Below, piece by piece: positions 1 to 8,400 of a stretch of 64,000 nucleotides of DNA. The notes under the pieces are model-generated. The model was given only the letters and a program-made list of their open reading frames with translations, searched no databases and was not told where the DNA came from. Source of the DNA: Arthrobacter sp. Y-9 (GTDB lineage: Bacteria > Actinomycetota > Actinomycetes > Actinomycetales > Micrococcaceae). Within the stretch, counting starts at the first letter, position 1. Each line of letters opens with the position of its first letter. The translations under genes and the position numbers were made by a program. Where the stretch lies: the NCBI RefSeq assembly GCF_029690065.1, contig NZ_CP121463.1:2976001-3040000 (forward strand). The letters are read 5' to 3'.

Positions 1-192
1 GCCTTCCTGGCCAGGGAAGTGAAATCCGGGCGCTTCCGGACGGCGAGCGAGGCCGTGCGTGCCGGGCTGCGGCTGCTGGAGGACCAGGAAACCCACCTGG
101 CAGCGCTCCGGGCCTCCCTCGCCGAGGGCGAATCCAGCGGAACTCCCGAGCCGTTCGACCTCGAAGCGTTCATCGCCGAGAAGAAGGGATGA
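1..192 (+). CDS. parD: ParD-type antitoxin, C-terminal part (cut by window start)
   Basis: The open frame enters from the window edge and ends at TGA 190-192. The 63 visible residues include a '[19 protein letters not shown]' segment typical of the ribbon-helix-helix part of CopG/ParD antitoxins, then an acidic tail ending 'EAFIAEKKG' of the kind that wraps the toxin. Its stop overlaps the start of the ParE-like gene by 4 nt (ATGA), the usual toxin-antitoxin arrangement. ParD proteins bind and neutralise ParE and repress their own operon. The N-terminal DNA-binding strand and the promoter lie outside the window. Confidence 0.85.
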   Translation, partial: AFLAREVKSGRFRTASEAVRAGLRLLEDQETHLAALRASLAEGESSGTPEPFDLEAFIAEKKG

Positions 193-476
193 GCTTCCGG
201 CTCACCCCCGCCGCGCGAGCCGACCTGTCCTCCATCTGGGACTACACCGCGGAGCGCTGGGACACGCGGCAGGCGGAGACCTACATCCGTGAGCTCCACG
301 CTGCAATGGAACGCATCGCCGAAGACCCCGCCCGGGGAAGGACCTGCGATGAGATCCGTGCGGGGTACCGGAAGTATGCCATCGGCAGCCACCTGATCTT
401 CTACGTGGTCGCCGCCGACGGCGTCGACGTGATCAGAGTCCTGCACCAGCGCATGGACGCGGGCCGACACCTGTAG
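189..476 (+). CDS. parE: ParE-type toxin (RelE/ParE superfamily)
   Basis: This 95-residue protein has the ParE fold signature: an N-terminal '[21 protein letters not shown]' helix-rich part, a central '[20 protein letters not shown]' helix and a C-terminal beta region '[16 protein letters not shown]...[10 protein letters not shown]'. The final 'VLHQRMD' is typical of family members. ParE toxins of known function poison DNA gyrase, and the antitoxin encoded just upstream neutralises them. The start codon overlaps the antitoxin stop, so the two are translationally coupled. The length is normal and there is no sign of decay. The target is inferred from the family. Confidence 0.9.
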   Translation: MSFRLTPAARADLSSIWDYTAERWDTRQAETYIRELHAAMERIAEDPARGRTCDEIRAGYRKYAIGSHLIFYVVAADGVDVIRVLHQRMDAGRHL

Positions 477-501
477 GGCCGGCTTCTTCGCCGGTGACCG
501 T

Positions 502-786
502 CTACCGCTTGGCCGAGGAGACTCTGAGCCGGATGGTCCAGACGAGCCCGATGAGGGCGCCCGCCGCCACGACTCCGCAGATCCCCGTGAGGATCTCGCT
601 GAGCGGGGTGCCCAGGAGCGGCGTCTCGACACACTGATCGGCGTCGCCATAGCCAGCGGAGGCTGGACAGCCCCGCACCCTGGAGGTCAGCAGTGGCACG
701 ACGATGATCATCAGGAACACCAGCAGCGCCGTCCAGGACCACCACTCCGTCCAGGGCCAGACAAGCGCTCTTCGTCGTCGCGCCAC
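502..786 (-). CDS. small two-helix membrane protein, unknown function
   Basis: A 94-residue frame starts at GTG (786) with a GAGGAA ribosome-binding site about 4 nt upstream. A basic N-terminus (VARRRR) leads into a tryptophan-rich segment and a first membrane helix at about residues 17-33. A roughly 30-residue extracytoplasmic loop with three cysteines (about 40, 52 and 70, the last at the edge of the second helix) follows, then a second helix at about 62-85 and a basic tail. It lies downstream of the pterin/glycosyltransferase genes on the same strand, 97 bp away, so it could be a distal operon member. I do not recognise a family. Confidence 0.6.
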   Translation of the reverse strand: MARRRRALVWPWTEWWSWTALLVFLMIIVVPLLTSRVRGCPASAGYGDADQCVETPLLGTPLSEILTGICGVVAAGALIGLVWTIRLRVSSAKR

Positions 787-883
787 GGCTTCCTCGTTTC
801 TCCGCACCGGGTCTTGTCTTCGCGAGACTAGTGCGATCAGGTGCGAAGTTCCAGATGTGACCCGCCACTCAACAGGGCGCACC

Positions 884-1882
884 TCACCCGCGCAGGAGCG
901 CGCGCACGGTCTCGGCGGTCTCCGTCCAGCTGGGAAGGGCCGCACGCCGGAGCAGAGCCGCTTCCCGCCACCGGGCCGCGAGCTCTCGATCCTCCAGCCA
1001 GGCCGCCAGAGTCTTCGCCAGAGCGTCCGGCCCGCCGTCGAGATCCAGCGCCGTGCCCGCACCGCCTGCACCGAGAGCCTCCTCCGCCCCGGTTCCCCGG
1101 CGGACGACCGCCGGAACCCCGTGCGCCAACGACTCCTGCACGGCCATGCCGAAACTCTCGCGCTCGGACACCAGGACACTGAGGTCCACGGCGCGCCATG
1201 CGTCCTCCAGAGCCTGGCCGTCGAGCTCGCCCGCCAGGCGGATGCGGTCCTCCAGGCCGTGACGCGCGACGGCGGCCGCGACCCGCGCGGCATACGCCGG
1301 TTCCGCGTCCGGCGAACCGATGAGGGACGCCGTCCAGGGCAGTTGAGCGAGCCGGGCGAGCGCCTCGACGAGCAGAAGCTGACTCTTGTTCGGCAGCAGG
1401 GCCGCGACGCAGACGATCCGCGGCGGATGCGATCCCACCGCGGGTTCGGCCGGCTGCGTTCCGGGCCGGGCTACGTGGACCCGGTCCAGGCCGTACAGCG
1501 ACTCGAGCCGGGCGGCCGCGAAGGAGCTGGGGCAGATGACGCCGGTCGCCGCGGCGAGGGCCCGGCCCTCCAGCCCGGCGATGTCGGGGAACGCCATATG
1601 CGAGAGCACCCACACCCGGGTGTCGGCCTGGACGGCGGCTTCGATGGCGTCCGGGGCGCCGGCCGCGACCAGGCCGTCGACGACCACGAGAGGCGCGGCG
1701 CGGAGGGCCCGGGCCAGGGACTCGCGGTCCTCGGGGCGCCCGGGCGGCCACGCGCCGTCGAGCGCCATCACCTCGGTGCGGACGCCGAGCGCTTCCAGGT
1801 GCTCCACGAGCCGGGCGTTGTAGACGTTGCCGCCGGAGCGGTGCCCGATGTTGCCCGGGACGATGAAGCGGAGGGTGGTCAT
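884..1882 (-). CDS. GT4-like glycosyltransferase
   Basis: A protein of 332 residues with two Rossmann-type halves. The N-terminal half opens 'LRFIVPGNIGHRSGGNVYN', the glycine-rich acceptor-side loop. The C-terminal half has 'VAALLPNKSQLLLVEAL' and a late 'ERESFGMAVQESLAHGVPAV' segment, which matches the E-x7-E nucleotide-sugar site of GT4 enzymes. The preferred ATG at 1882 overlaps the stop of the upstream PTPS-like gene (ATGA), so the pair is translationally coupled. The acceptor is unknown. Because it is coupled to a pterin-synthase homologue, a pterin or pterin-like acceptor is an attractive inference. Confidence 0.8.
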   Translation of the reverse strand: MTTLRFIVPGNIGHRSGGNVYNARLVEHLEALGVRTEVMALDGAWPPGRPEDRESLARALRAAPLVVVDGLVAAGAPDAIEAAVQADTRVWVLSHMAFPDIAGLEGRALAAATGVICPSSFAAARLESLYGLDRVHVARPGTQPAEPAVGSHPPRIVCVAALLPNKSQLLLVEALARLAQLPWTASLIGSPDAEPAYAARVAAAVARHGLEDRIRLAGELDGQALEDAWRAVDLSVLVSERESFGMAVQESLAHGVPAVVRRGTGAEEALGAGGAGTALDLDGGPDALAKTLAAWLEDRELAARWREAALLRRAALPSWTETAETVRALLRG

Positions 1883-2271
1883 CGCCCCCGGCCGAGGTCG
1901 AGCGAATACCCGGCCCACGCGTCGGGGTTCTCGCGGAGGGTGACGTCGAGCCCGGCGAGGCCGGCGTCGTCGGGGAGCTTCTCCGCGAGCTGTTCAGCGA
2001 TGTGCCGGGCGAGGAATTCGGTGGTGGTGAGCCGTCCGGCGAATTCGGGCAGCTCGTCCAGATTCTTGTAGTTCAGCCGGTCGAGGATCTCCTGGAGCAG
2101 GTCCCCCGCCGCGCCGATGTCGATGACCACGGAGTCCTCGTTGAGCTCCGCGCGCCGGAAGCCGACCTCCGCCACGAACGTCGCACCGTGCAGCCCCTGG
2201 GCGGGACCGAAGGACTCGCGCGGGAGGCTGTGGGCGATCATGAAACTGCGACGGACGGTGAGACTGAACAT
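1879..2271 (-). CDS. PTPS/QueD-fold protein with degenerate active site
   Basis: This 130-residue protein has the 6-pyruvoyltetrahydropterin synthase fold: 'SFMIAHSLP' near the N-terminus, 'GLHGATF', 'LTTTEFLARHIAEQL' and 'VTLRENPDAWAGYSL' near the end. The C-terminal Glu (LREN) that holds the pterin ring in the family is present. Compared by eye with QueD, the Cys before the LHGH motif is Ala, the second His of HGH is Ala (HGA), and the Asp-His of 'LDHxxLN' reads Asn-Tyr. Two zinc-binding His remain. I chose ATG 2271 for its GGAGG at 7 nt. ATG 2277 overlaps the upstream stop and is an alternative. It may bind a pterin but not act as a classical synthase. Confidence 0.8.
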   Translation of the reverse strand: MFSLTVRRSFMIAHSLPRESFGPAQGLHGATFVAEVGFRRAELNEDSVVIDIGAAGDLLQEILDRLNYKNLDELPEFAGRLTTTEFLARHIAEQLAEKLPDDAGLAGLDVTLRENPDAWAGYSLDLGRGR

Positions 2272-2273
2272 GG

Positions 2274-3281
2274 TCATTCCTCCGGTTGCGGGGCACGGTA
2301 GCTGACGACGGCGCAGGCGCTCCCACCGCCGTCGTCGGCCAGGTTCTCCATGGTGGCCGGCAGGTCGGCGAAGCTGGTGTCCTGGCTGAGAAAAAGGTCG
2401 AAGGCAGGGTCCTCCAGGAGGCCGACGGCGGTGGTAAGGCGGTCCGCGGTGCTGCGGCGATGACGGCGTGCCTTCGAGACCACCCCCACCTGGCTGGCGA
2501 TGATCGAGAGGCGGCGGGCGTGGAAGTCCTCGCCGAGCGGCACCTCGACCGGCTTGTCGCCATACCAGGAAAGCTCGATGACCGTGGCTTCGTCGCCGGC
2601 CAGCTGGAGGCTGCGGTGCAGGCCGTCGCTGGTCGCGGAGCAGTGGAAGACGAGGTCGCAATCCGCCTGCGCCTCGTCCGGGTGGGCGAACGCGATGCCC
2701 AGCTCCTCGGCGATCCGTTCCTTGGCCGGATCCACCTCCACGAGTTCCAGGCGGTCCAGCGGGAACTTCCGCAGGAGCGCCGCCAGCGTGCCACCCAGCA
2801 GCCCTCCCCCGACGACGGCGACCCGGTCTCCCAGCCGCGGCCCGGCTTCCCAGAGGGCGTTGAGCGCCGTCTCCACCATGCCGGTGAGGACCGCGCGGCG
2901 GGGTGGCACGCCGTCGGGAATCCTGGTGAGCTCGCTGACCGGGACGACGTAGCGGTCCTGGTGCGGGTGGAGGCAGAAGACCGCCTGGCCCGTCCAGTCG
3001 TCGGGGCCGTGCTCGACGACGCCGACCGAGAGGTAGCCGTACTTCACGGGCGCGGGGAAGTCTCCGTCCTGGTGCGGGGCGCGCATGGCGTCGGCGACGC
3101 TGTCCGGGACCTGGCCCTGATGGACGAGCAGCTCGGTGCCGCGGCTGATGCCGGAGTAGAGGGTCCTGACGAGGGCTTCGTCGGCTCCGGGCTCGGGGAG
3201 TTCCTCCGTGCGGAGTTCGCCCTCCCCCGGGCGGACGGTCCAGTAGGCGGTGGCGTGGCGGCGGTGCTCTGGAATGGTCAT
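2274..3281 (-). CDS. MDR-family dehydrogenase lacking the usual catalytic zinc cysteine
   Basis: A 335-residue medium-chain dehydrogenase/reductase. A nucleotide-binding glycine motif (VAVVGGGLLGG, about 154-164) and an acid at the end of the next strand (ELVEVD) indicate an NAD(P)-binding Rossmann domain. Where zinc alcohol dehydrogenases have a Cys ligand, this protein reads 'SGISRGTE' (43-50), as in BchC-like members, so the classical catalytic zinc site is probably absent. It heads the operon with the PTPS-like and glycosyltransferase genes. A reductive step on a pterin or sugar product is a reasonable guess. The substrate cannot be read from sequence. Confidence 0.75.
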   Translation of the reverse strand: MTIPEHRRHATAYWTVRPGEGELRTEELPEPGADEALVRTLYSGISRGTELLVHQGQVPDSVADAMRAPHQDGDFPAPVKYGYLSVGVVEHGPDDWTGQAVFCLHPHQDRYVVPVSELTRIPDGVPPRRAVLTGMVETALNALWEAGPRLGDRVAVVGGGLLGGTLAALLRKFPLDRLELVEVDPAKERIAEELGIAFAHPDEAQADCDLVFHCSATSDGLHRSLQLAGDEATVIELSWYGDKPVEVPLGEDFHARRLSIIASQVGVVSKARRHRRSTADRLTTAVGLLEDPAFDLFLSQDTSFADLPATMENLADDGGGSACAVVSYRAPQPEE

Positions 3282-3410
3282 CGTGCTTTCGAATCTAGCC
3301 CGGTGCCGTGGGGCGGCGGAAGCCCCCCTGTGAGCGGGGGCGCCGCCCCGATGAGATCAGTGCCCGATCACGCCCCACAGGTCCACGGCGACCTTGGTCG
3401 CCGCAGGTCG

Positions 3411-4634
3411 CTACCCGCCCTCGAGCACGCCTTGCCTCCTGCGGTTCGCTCTCGGGCCATGATGCCAGCTAAGAAGCAGCAACGGCGCGAAGAGCGCGAC
3501 GGCGGTCAGGACCGCTCCCGTGATGACGAACGCCCCTCCGATGCCCCACAGCTCGATGAGCGATCCTCCGGCGAACATTCCCACGGCTGTGCCACTCTCC
3601 ACGACGACGAGCTGACCGCTGAGGAGCGCGCCCCGGTCGGGTCCATCGGTGCGCTCGGCGATGAGGCGGGTGATGGTCGCGAACCCCATGGCGGCCCCCG
3701 ATCCGCCGATCAGCCCGCCGACGGCATAACCCCCTTCCTGCGGCCATATCCCCATCAGCACCCACGCGGCGCCATTCACGGTCCACCCGAGCGCGGCCAA
3801 GGACAGGCTCGGCGCAACCCAGGGCAGACGTCCGACAGTGAGCGTGGCGATGACGGCTCCGAGTGCGTAGCTACTGAGCCCGATCGCGTAGAAGTAGCCC
3901 GGACGATGCTGTAGCTCCCCTTGGATGGCGAGGCCGAGCGAGAAGGCGAACCAGGTCGCGCCCGCCGTCGCACGGATGATCCATCCGGCCCGGATGTCCG
4001 GGAAGCGTTTCAGAAGGGTGCGCAGCTTCGGGACGGACCCAGGCTTGTGGTCCGCACTCCTGAGGTCTGGGCTGCGCACCGTCAGCGTCAGCAACGCGCC
4101 GACGCTGATCGCCGCGGCTTCGGCGAAGAGCAGACCGGTCCCGTACCCCGCGGCGACGACGAGAGCCCCCACCGCCGGTCCGACGATGCTCGTGGCGCGT
4201 GAGGCCGCCTCCTGCCAGGCGAGAATCCGGACCGGCGATCCAGTGCGCTCCTGTTCCAGTTCAGCCAGCAACGTCTGGCGTCCGGGGAGCGTCAAAGTAC
4301 GCCCCGCGCCGGACACGAGGCCCGCCCCGAGGAGAACTCCAGCGGTCAGATGTCCGGAAACCGTGGCGACCGGCACCAGCAGCGCCCCGACCGCTTCAAG
4401 GAGAGTCAACGCCGCGAGCACCGCGGGCCGGGCGGCAGCGTGACGCAGCCTTCTCGCCCACCACGGGGACAGCAGCAAAGGCAACGCCATGGCGCCGCTC
4501 ACGACGCCGGTGAGCGCCGCGGAGCCCGTCTCACTGAGCACGATGAGCGGCAAGGCGACGAACGCCGCACGCGAACTCACGTCGATGATGACGGCGGCCG
4601 AGAAGAGTGTGGCCGTGGGTCGGAAGGAGGACAT
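3411..4634 (-). CDS. MFS transporter
   Basis: A 407-residue integral membrane protein with about 12 hydrophobic segments and a long cytoplasmic loop in the middle (about 190-220, 'RSPDLRSADHKPGSVPKLRTLLKRF'), as in major facilitator drug-efflux type permeases. 'GLVSGAGRTLTLPGRQTLLAEL' resembles the loop after TM4 of this group. ATG 4634 follows a GAGG 8-9 nt upstream. It is divergent from a LysR regulator 72 bp away, whose putative operator lies in the shared spacer. Export of a small molecule sensed by that regulator is likely. The substrate is unknown. Confidence 0.8.
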   Translation of the reverse strand: MSSFRPTATLFSAAVIIDVSSRAAFVALPLIVLSETGSAALTGVVSGAMALPLLLSPWWARRLRHAAARPAVLAALTLLEAVGALLVPVATVSGHLTAGVLLGAGLVSGAGRTLTLPGRQTLLAELEQERTGSPVRILAWQEAASRATSIVGPAVGALVVAAGYGTGLLFAEAAAISVGALLTLTVRSPDLRSADHKPGSVPKLRTLLKRFPDIRAGWIIRATAGATWFAFSLGLAIQGELQHRPGYFYAIGLSSYALGAVIATLTVGRLPWVAPSLSLAALGWTVNGAAWVLMGIWPQEGGYAVGGLIGGSGAAMGFATITRLIAERTDGPDRGALLSGQLVVVESGTAVGMFAGGSLIELWGIGGAFVITGAVLTAVALFAPLLLLSWHHGPRANRRRQGVLEGG

Positions 4635-4693
4635 GAACTCATCCTCGGCGGAAACCGGACTGGAGAGTAGGCACTCATTCTGTCCGCCAAGAC

Positions 4694-4708
4694 ATAGCAT
4701 TTGACTAT
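4694..4708 (+). promoter_or_regulatory. LysR-type box (ATAG-N7-CTAT) over the lysR -10 and start
   Basis: ATAG (4694-4697) and CTAT (4705-4708) form a palindrome of the T-N11-A class bound by LysR proteins. It covers TAGCAT (4695-4700), a good -10 placed exactly 6 nt before the ATG at 4707. Binding there would block the regulator's own leaderless promoter while leaving room to act on the divergent MFS gene. Confidence 0.55.
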
Positions 4709-5579
4709 GGCCCTCAGACCGGATGTTGATGACTTGGAGCTGGTCTGGACGGTGTCCCAGGTGGGATCGATTGGTGCGGCCGCGCGGAGGCTGAGAATCT
4801 CCCAGGCGTCGGCTTCGGTGCGATTGACCCGCCTGGAACGGCGGATGGGGGTTTCGCTGTTCACCCGAGGGCCACGCGGCGCCGCACCCACAGCAGCGGG
4901 CTACGAGATGGCCAGGCGCGCCGAGCACATCCTGGGCCACCTCGACGGAATAGTCGACGACATCCGCTCGGCTACAACCGATCCGCCTCTGAGGATCGGG
5001 TGCTTTCACGGGCTCGCCGACACTGTTCTGCCCCTCATCGATTCGCAGCGAAACGGGCGGACGATCACCCAGGCGGTGGATCACGGGCTCACCCTCATCG
5101 ACTGGGTCGCGGAAGGTATGCTCGACGCCGCCATCGTGTCGGTGGCCGGACAGCGGCGCCTTCCTGCCGACGTGACGGGCCATGACATCGGTCGCGACGA
5201 GATGGTGGTCCTCATCCCTGACGGCGCGCCGCATCCCACCGCTGGACGCCTGCCGCTGTCCGGGTTGTCTCTGCCCACGTCAACGTACGACCTCCGAGAT
5301 CATGACCTCACGGCACGGGTTGTCGCGCTCGGAGGTACTCCACGGTTGGGCGCCACCGTGACGGGAACGATCCGCATGGCACGCCTCGCAGGTGAGCCTG
5401 CCATCATCCCCCGCAGTTCCGCCGTCGCCGAACGCCTGCCCGGCGACAGGATCACGAGTCTCCCCTTCACCTGGAGCGTCCGCCTCAGCATGATCACACG
5501 ACCGGAACCGGATGGAGCCCTGCTGCGCCTTGCCAAGATGCTGACATCCCGCTTGGAGCTGACCTCGCACTCCCGTTGA
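4707..5579 (+). CDS. LysR-family transcriptional regulator
   Basis: 290 residues. The N-terminal winged helix-turn-helix spans about 5-62 and includes 'VGSIGAAARRLRISQASASVRLTRLERRMGVSLFTRGPRG', the LysR DNA-binding region. The rest is a PBP-type effector domain ('LRIGCFHGLADTVLPLI', then 'LDAAIVSVAGQ'). I prefer ATG 4707 to the upstream TTG 4701, because TAGCAT at 4695-4700 sits at the spacing of a leaderless promoter. It probably controls the divergent MFS transporter and itself. The ligand is unknown. Confidence 0.88.
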   Translation: MALRPDVDDLELVWTVSQVGSIGAAARRLRISQASASVRLTRLERRMGVSLFTRGPRGAAPTAAGYEMARRAEHILGHLDGIVDDIRSATTDPPLRIGCFHGLADTVLPLIDSQRNGRTITQAVDHGLTLIDWVAEGMLDAAIVSVAGQRRLPADVTGHDIGRDEMVVLIPDGAPHPTAGRLPLSGLSLPTSTYDLRDHDLTARVVALGGTPRLGATVTGTIRMARLAGEPAIIPRSSAVAERLPGDRITSLPFTWSVRLSMITRPEPDGALLRLAKMLTSRLELTSHSR

Positions 5580-5622
5580 CGCCTCGCCTCGGCCCGGCAA
5601 AGCAACACGCGAATGGAGGGGG

Positions 5623-5922
5623 TTACATCCCTCGCCATCCAAGGAGCCGGCTGAGGAAGGTGCCCTTCCGCTCCCCCTTGCCCATCAACCGGTCATGGAG
5701 CGCGGGCGTGTCAGGTGGGAACGCGTCGCGGATGTTCTCGCTCGCGAGCGTCACGGGGCGTCCTGCCAGCACCGCTTCCTTGGCCGGAGTCCATCCCTCA
5801 ACCGCGAGGTACCAGCCGGCGGTCAGGCGAGTGTCGCCGTCGGGGAGGCCGATTTCGATGACGGCCTGACCGTCATCCAGCCATCCCCACCCGGGACAGC
5901 CCCGTTCGCAGTCCACTCCCAC
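5623..5922 (-). CDS. hypothetical protein downstream of the C39 peptidase
   Basis: A 99-residue frame starting at GTG 5922 with GGGAG 6 nt upstream, 12 bp after the stop of the secreted peptidase gene, so probably co-transcribed. It is acidic and tryptophan-rich in the first 60 residues ('GWGWLDDGQAVIEIGLPDGDTRLTAGWYLAVEGW') and basic at the end ('KGERKGTFLSRLLGWRGM'). There is no signal peptide or membrane helix. I do not recognise the family. An immunity or partner role for the peptidase is only a positional guess. Confidence 0.6.
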   Translation of the reverse strand: MGVDCERGCPGWGWLDDGQAVIEIGLPDGDTRLTAGWYLAVEGWTPAKEAVLAGRPVTLASENIRDAFPPDTPALHDRLMGKGERKGTFLSRLLGWRGM

Positions 5923-5934
5923 ACGTGAGACTCC

Positions 5935-7731
5935 CTATCCGATCTGCCAGAAGACGGCGCCGGCGTTGCGGTCGAAGGGGTCCAGGGATTGATAGAACCA
6001 CAGGGTGTCGGGGTGATACCAGTCGTTGACCGTGCCGGCATAGGGATTGCGGACGTAGGTGGCGCCGCTGCTCGAGAAGCCTGAAAGCGTGATGGCGTGA
6101 GTGGTGCCCGGCCAGGTGATGGATGCCGGGCCCCGCATGAGCGCGACGACGGAGTGACCGGCCTTCAACGAAGCGCGCAGAGCCGCGACGTTCGTGATCG
6201 GGGTGGCCTTCACCCCGTAGTACTTGGCGGCCGCGACGATCGAGCGCGAACCGGCCCCGGAGACGGTGCGGTTGTAGTCACCCAGACGGTTCATCGTCAG
6301 CGCGACACCGTACGGAGTGGTCTTGATGCCCTCGGACCACAGCGCCATCGCGGTGGCCGTGGGGACGCAGCCGGAGGGTCCGATGAGCCTGATGCCCACG
6401 CGGATGTTCGCCCAGCGGGGATCATTCTGCCGCCAGACCACCGGCGCCGGGCGCCGGATCGCCGCTGACCCTCCGCTCAGGCGGGTCTCCGGCGCATACC
6501 CCGCTTTCGAGCCACTGACGCGGAGAATGAGGCGCTTGCCCAGGTCCGCGGAGACCATCTTGTAGTTCAACCCGGTCGCGGTGGGGATCGCGATCCCGTT
6601 CCGGTACCACTGGTACCGGAACGAGGTTCCTGCGGTCCAGACGCCGGTTCTTCCCAACAGCGCCTCGCCCAGGACCGTCTGCCCCGCGTAGCTGGGCGCC
6701 GCGGTCTTCAGCACCCGCGGCACGATCACGCCCCGGATGCTTGCCCTGGTCGCGGCGGCATAGCCGGCCTTCGTTCCGCTGACTCGCACGGCAACCGACT
6801 TGGTCACATCAGCGGCGCCCACCGTGTAACTGGAACGGGTGGCGCCGGCGATCGGGGCGCCGTCGCGCAGCCACTGATACGTGAAGGCCGTCCCGGACGT
6901 CCAGGCGCCGGGCTGCGCGGTCAGCACGGAGCCGAGTTTGACCGTCCCCGCCAGTGTCGGAGCCGACGTCGTCATCAGCCTCAGCACCGACACGGGGGCG
7001 GACGTCTTCACGCCCTCCAGGTAGCCGGCCAGAGCGCCGGTGATCCGCACCGAGACGTTCTGCCCGCCGTCGTCGGACGTCAGAAGGTACGTCGGCCGGG
7101 TGGCTCCCGAGATCTCCGCGCCGTTGCGCAGCCACTGGTAACTGAGGGTCGAGCCGGCCGGCCACGCGCCGGGGACGGCTGTCAGGGTGCTGCCCTGGAC
7201 TGCGGTGCCGGTGATGGTGGGCATCGCGCCGGGCAGCTGGACCGGCACCGTGAGGGGGACGGACTTCACCTGGACCGGCTCCGAGCCCTCGTGGGCGCCG
7301 GTGACGAGCACACTCAGTTTCGCTCCGGCGTCGGCGGCCGTGATGGTGTAGGTAGCCGATGTCGCGCCCTCGACAGGGACGCCGTCACGCAGCCACTGGA
7401 AGGTGAGCGTCACGTCCGGTTCCCAGCCTGCGGCCACCGCCCGGATCGTCTGCCCTGTCGCCGCCGGGCCCTCGAGCGTCACCGCGCCCGGGACGATGGC
7501 GTGGGGTTCCGGCTCGGACGTCACCGTCGGCACCGGGGACGACGTCGGGTCAGGTTCCGGTGTCACCCCGACGGACGGCGAAACCGACGGTTGCGGCTCG
7601 TCCAATGCCTGTGCTGTCGGGCCGGTCACGAGCGCCGACAGCGTCAGCGCCACGGTGCACAGAGCGACGGAACCGGCCCGCATGACGCCCAAGATCGCCG
7701 TGCGATCCCTCTGAACCCGACTGCCGACCAT
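5935..7731 (-). CDS. secreted protein: four Ig-like repeats plus C39-like cysteine peptidase
   Basis: 598 residues with a long signal peptide (hydrophobic core about 17-40, cleavage near 'TAQA'). A Pro/Ser/Thr-rich linker (about 45-75) follows, then four repeats of about 85-90 residues, each with 'YQWLRDG..I.GAT...Y' and ending 'V.V.G...GY'. The C-terminal domain (about 430-598) begins 'WRQNDPRWANIRVG' and has 'GPSGCVPTATAMAL' (nucleophile Cys), 'GTTHAITLSGF' (His) and 'YVRNPYAG' (Asn), the triad order of C39-like papain-fold peptidases. It probably cuts peptides or peptidoglycan stems at the cell surface. The target is unknown. Confidence 0.85.
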   Translation of the reverse strand: MVGSRVQRDRTAILGVMRAGSVALCTVALTLSALVTGPTAQALDEPQPSVSPSVGVTPEPDPTSSPVPTVTSEPEPHAIVPGAVTLEGPAATGQTIRAVAAGWEPDVTLTFQWLRDGVPVEGATSATYTITAADAGAKLSVLVTGAHEGSEPVQVKSVPLTVPVQLPGAMPTITGTAVQGSTLTAVPGAWPAGSTLSYQWLRNGAEISGATRPTYLLTSDDGGQNVSVRITGALAGYLEGVKTSAPVSVLRLMTTSAPTLAGTVKLGSVLTAQPGAWTSGTAFTYQWLRDGAPIAGATRSSYTVGAADVTKSVAVRVSGTKAGYAAATRASIRGVIVPRVLKTAAPSYAGQTVLGEALLGRTGVWTAGTSFRYQWYRNGIAIPTATGLNYKMVSADLGKRLILRVSGSKAGYAPETRLSGGSAAIRRPAPVVWRQNDPRWANIRVGIRLIGPSGCVPTATAMALWSEGIKTTPYGVALTMNRLGDYNRTVSGAGSRSIVAAAKYYGVKATPITNVAALRASLKAGHSVVALMRGPASITWPGTTHAITLSGFSSSGATYVRNPYAGTVNDWYHPDTLWFYQSLDPFDRNAGAVFWQIG

Positions 7732-7870
7732 TTCGCCCCCAACGTCGCCCTGGATTGTTCATCCATCTTCCAGAAAAACCGGCGGGAAAGCCAGGGATTC
7801 CGCTCGGCCTGCGGCTCGCGGCGGAGTCGGGACCCACGACGTCGGCCGCCGGCCAGGCGCGGGCGCCGCG

Positions 7871-8389
7871 CTACGGAAGCGGGGTCATGATCGTCAGCAC
7901 GCCTTCTCCGGAACCCTCCGGGCTGGCGTAGTGGTGTCGGTCGTCGCTGGTCCAGGTGAAGGAATGTCCCGCCTCGACGGTGACCGTCTCGCCGACCGGC
8001 CCGACGTGAAGGGCGCCTTCGGTGACCACCAGGTGCTCGATCACGCCAGGCCCGTGGCCGGGCGAGGTGTGCGCCGCGCCCTCCGGGATCTCGATGATGA
8101 AGACCTCGACCGTGTGCCGCTCATTCCGCCGGACGGACAAGAGGGTGGTGCGCATCCCGCCGCTCGACTCGGAGATCGCGCCGGGCGATTCGCCCACGAG
8201 GGCGGTGAGCGGGACGTTGAGCGGCGCGCACAGGGAGTACAGCGTCTCGACGGTGGGGTTGCGCTTGCCCGATTCGATCTCGGACAGCGTGCCCTTGCCG
8301 ATCCCGGCTTCGCGGGCGAGGTGCGTGAGCGTCATCCCCCGCGCCTCCCGCAAGGCGAGGACGTTGCGACCGATATTGAGCGAAGTCAT
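7871..8389 (-). CDS. XRE-family regulator with C-terminal cupin
   Basis: 172 residues. A helix-turn-helix at about 5-60 ('LREARGMTLTHLAREAGIGKGTLSEIESGKRNPTVETL') is followed by a cupin barrel at about 95-170 ('VIEHLVVTEGALHVGPVGETVTVEAGHSFTW'). Such XRE-cupin proteins usually repress a divergent transporter or catabolic gene and respond to its substrate through the barrel. Only 22 bp separate its start from the BenE start. TACCAT (reverse of 8396-8401), 6 nt before the ATG, suggests a leaderless promoter lying inside the shared operator. Confidence 0.88.
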   Translation of the reverse strand: MTSLNIGRNVLALREARGMTLTHLAREAGIGKGTLSEIESGKRNPTVETLYSLCAPLNVPLTALVGESPGAISESSGGMRTTLLSVRRNERHTVEVFIIEIPEGAAHTSPGHGPGVIEHLVVTEGALHVGPVGETVTVEAGHSFTWTSDDRHHYASPEGSGEGVLTIMTPLP

Positions 8390-8400
8390 TCACCCATGGT

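Noticed and set aside
884-1918. Longer glycosyltransferase start at 1918
   Set aside because: The extra 12 residues are basic and lie inside the upstream coding sequence. The ATG at 1882 gives a standard ATGA overlap and begins directly with the first beta strand.
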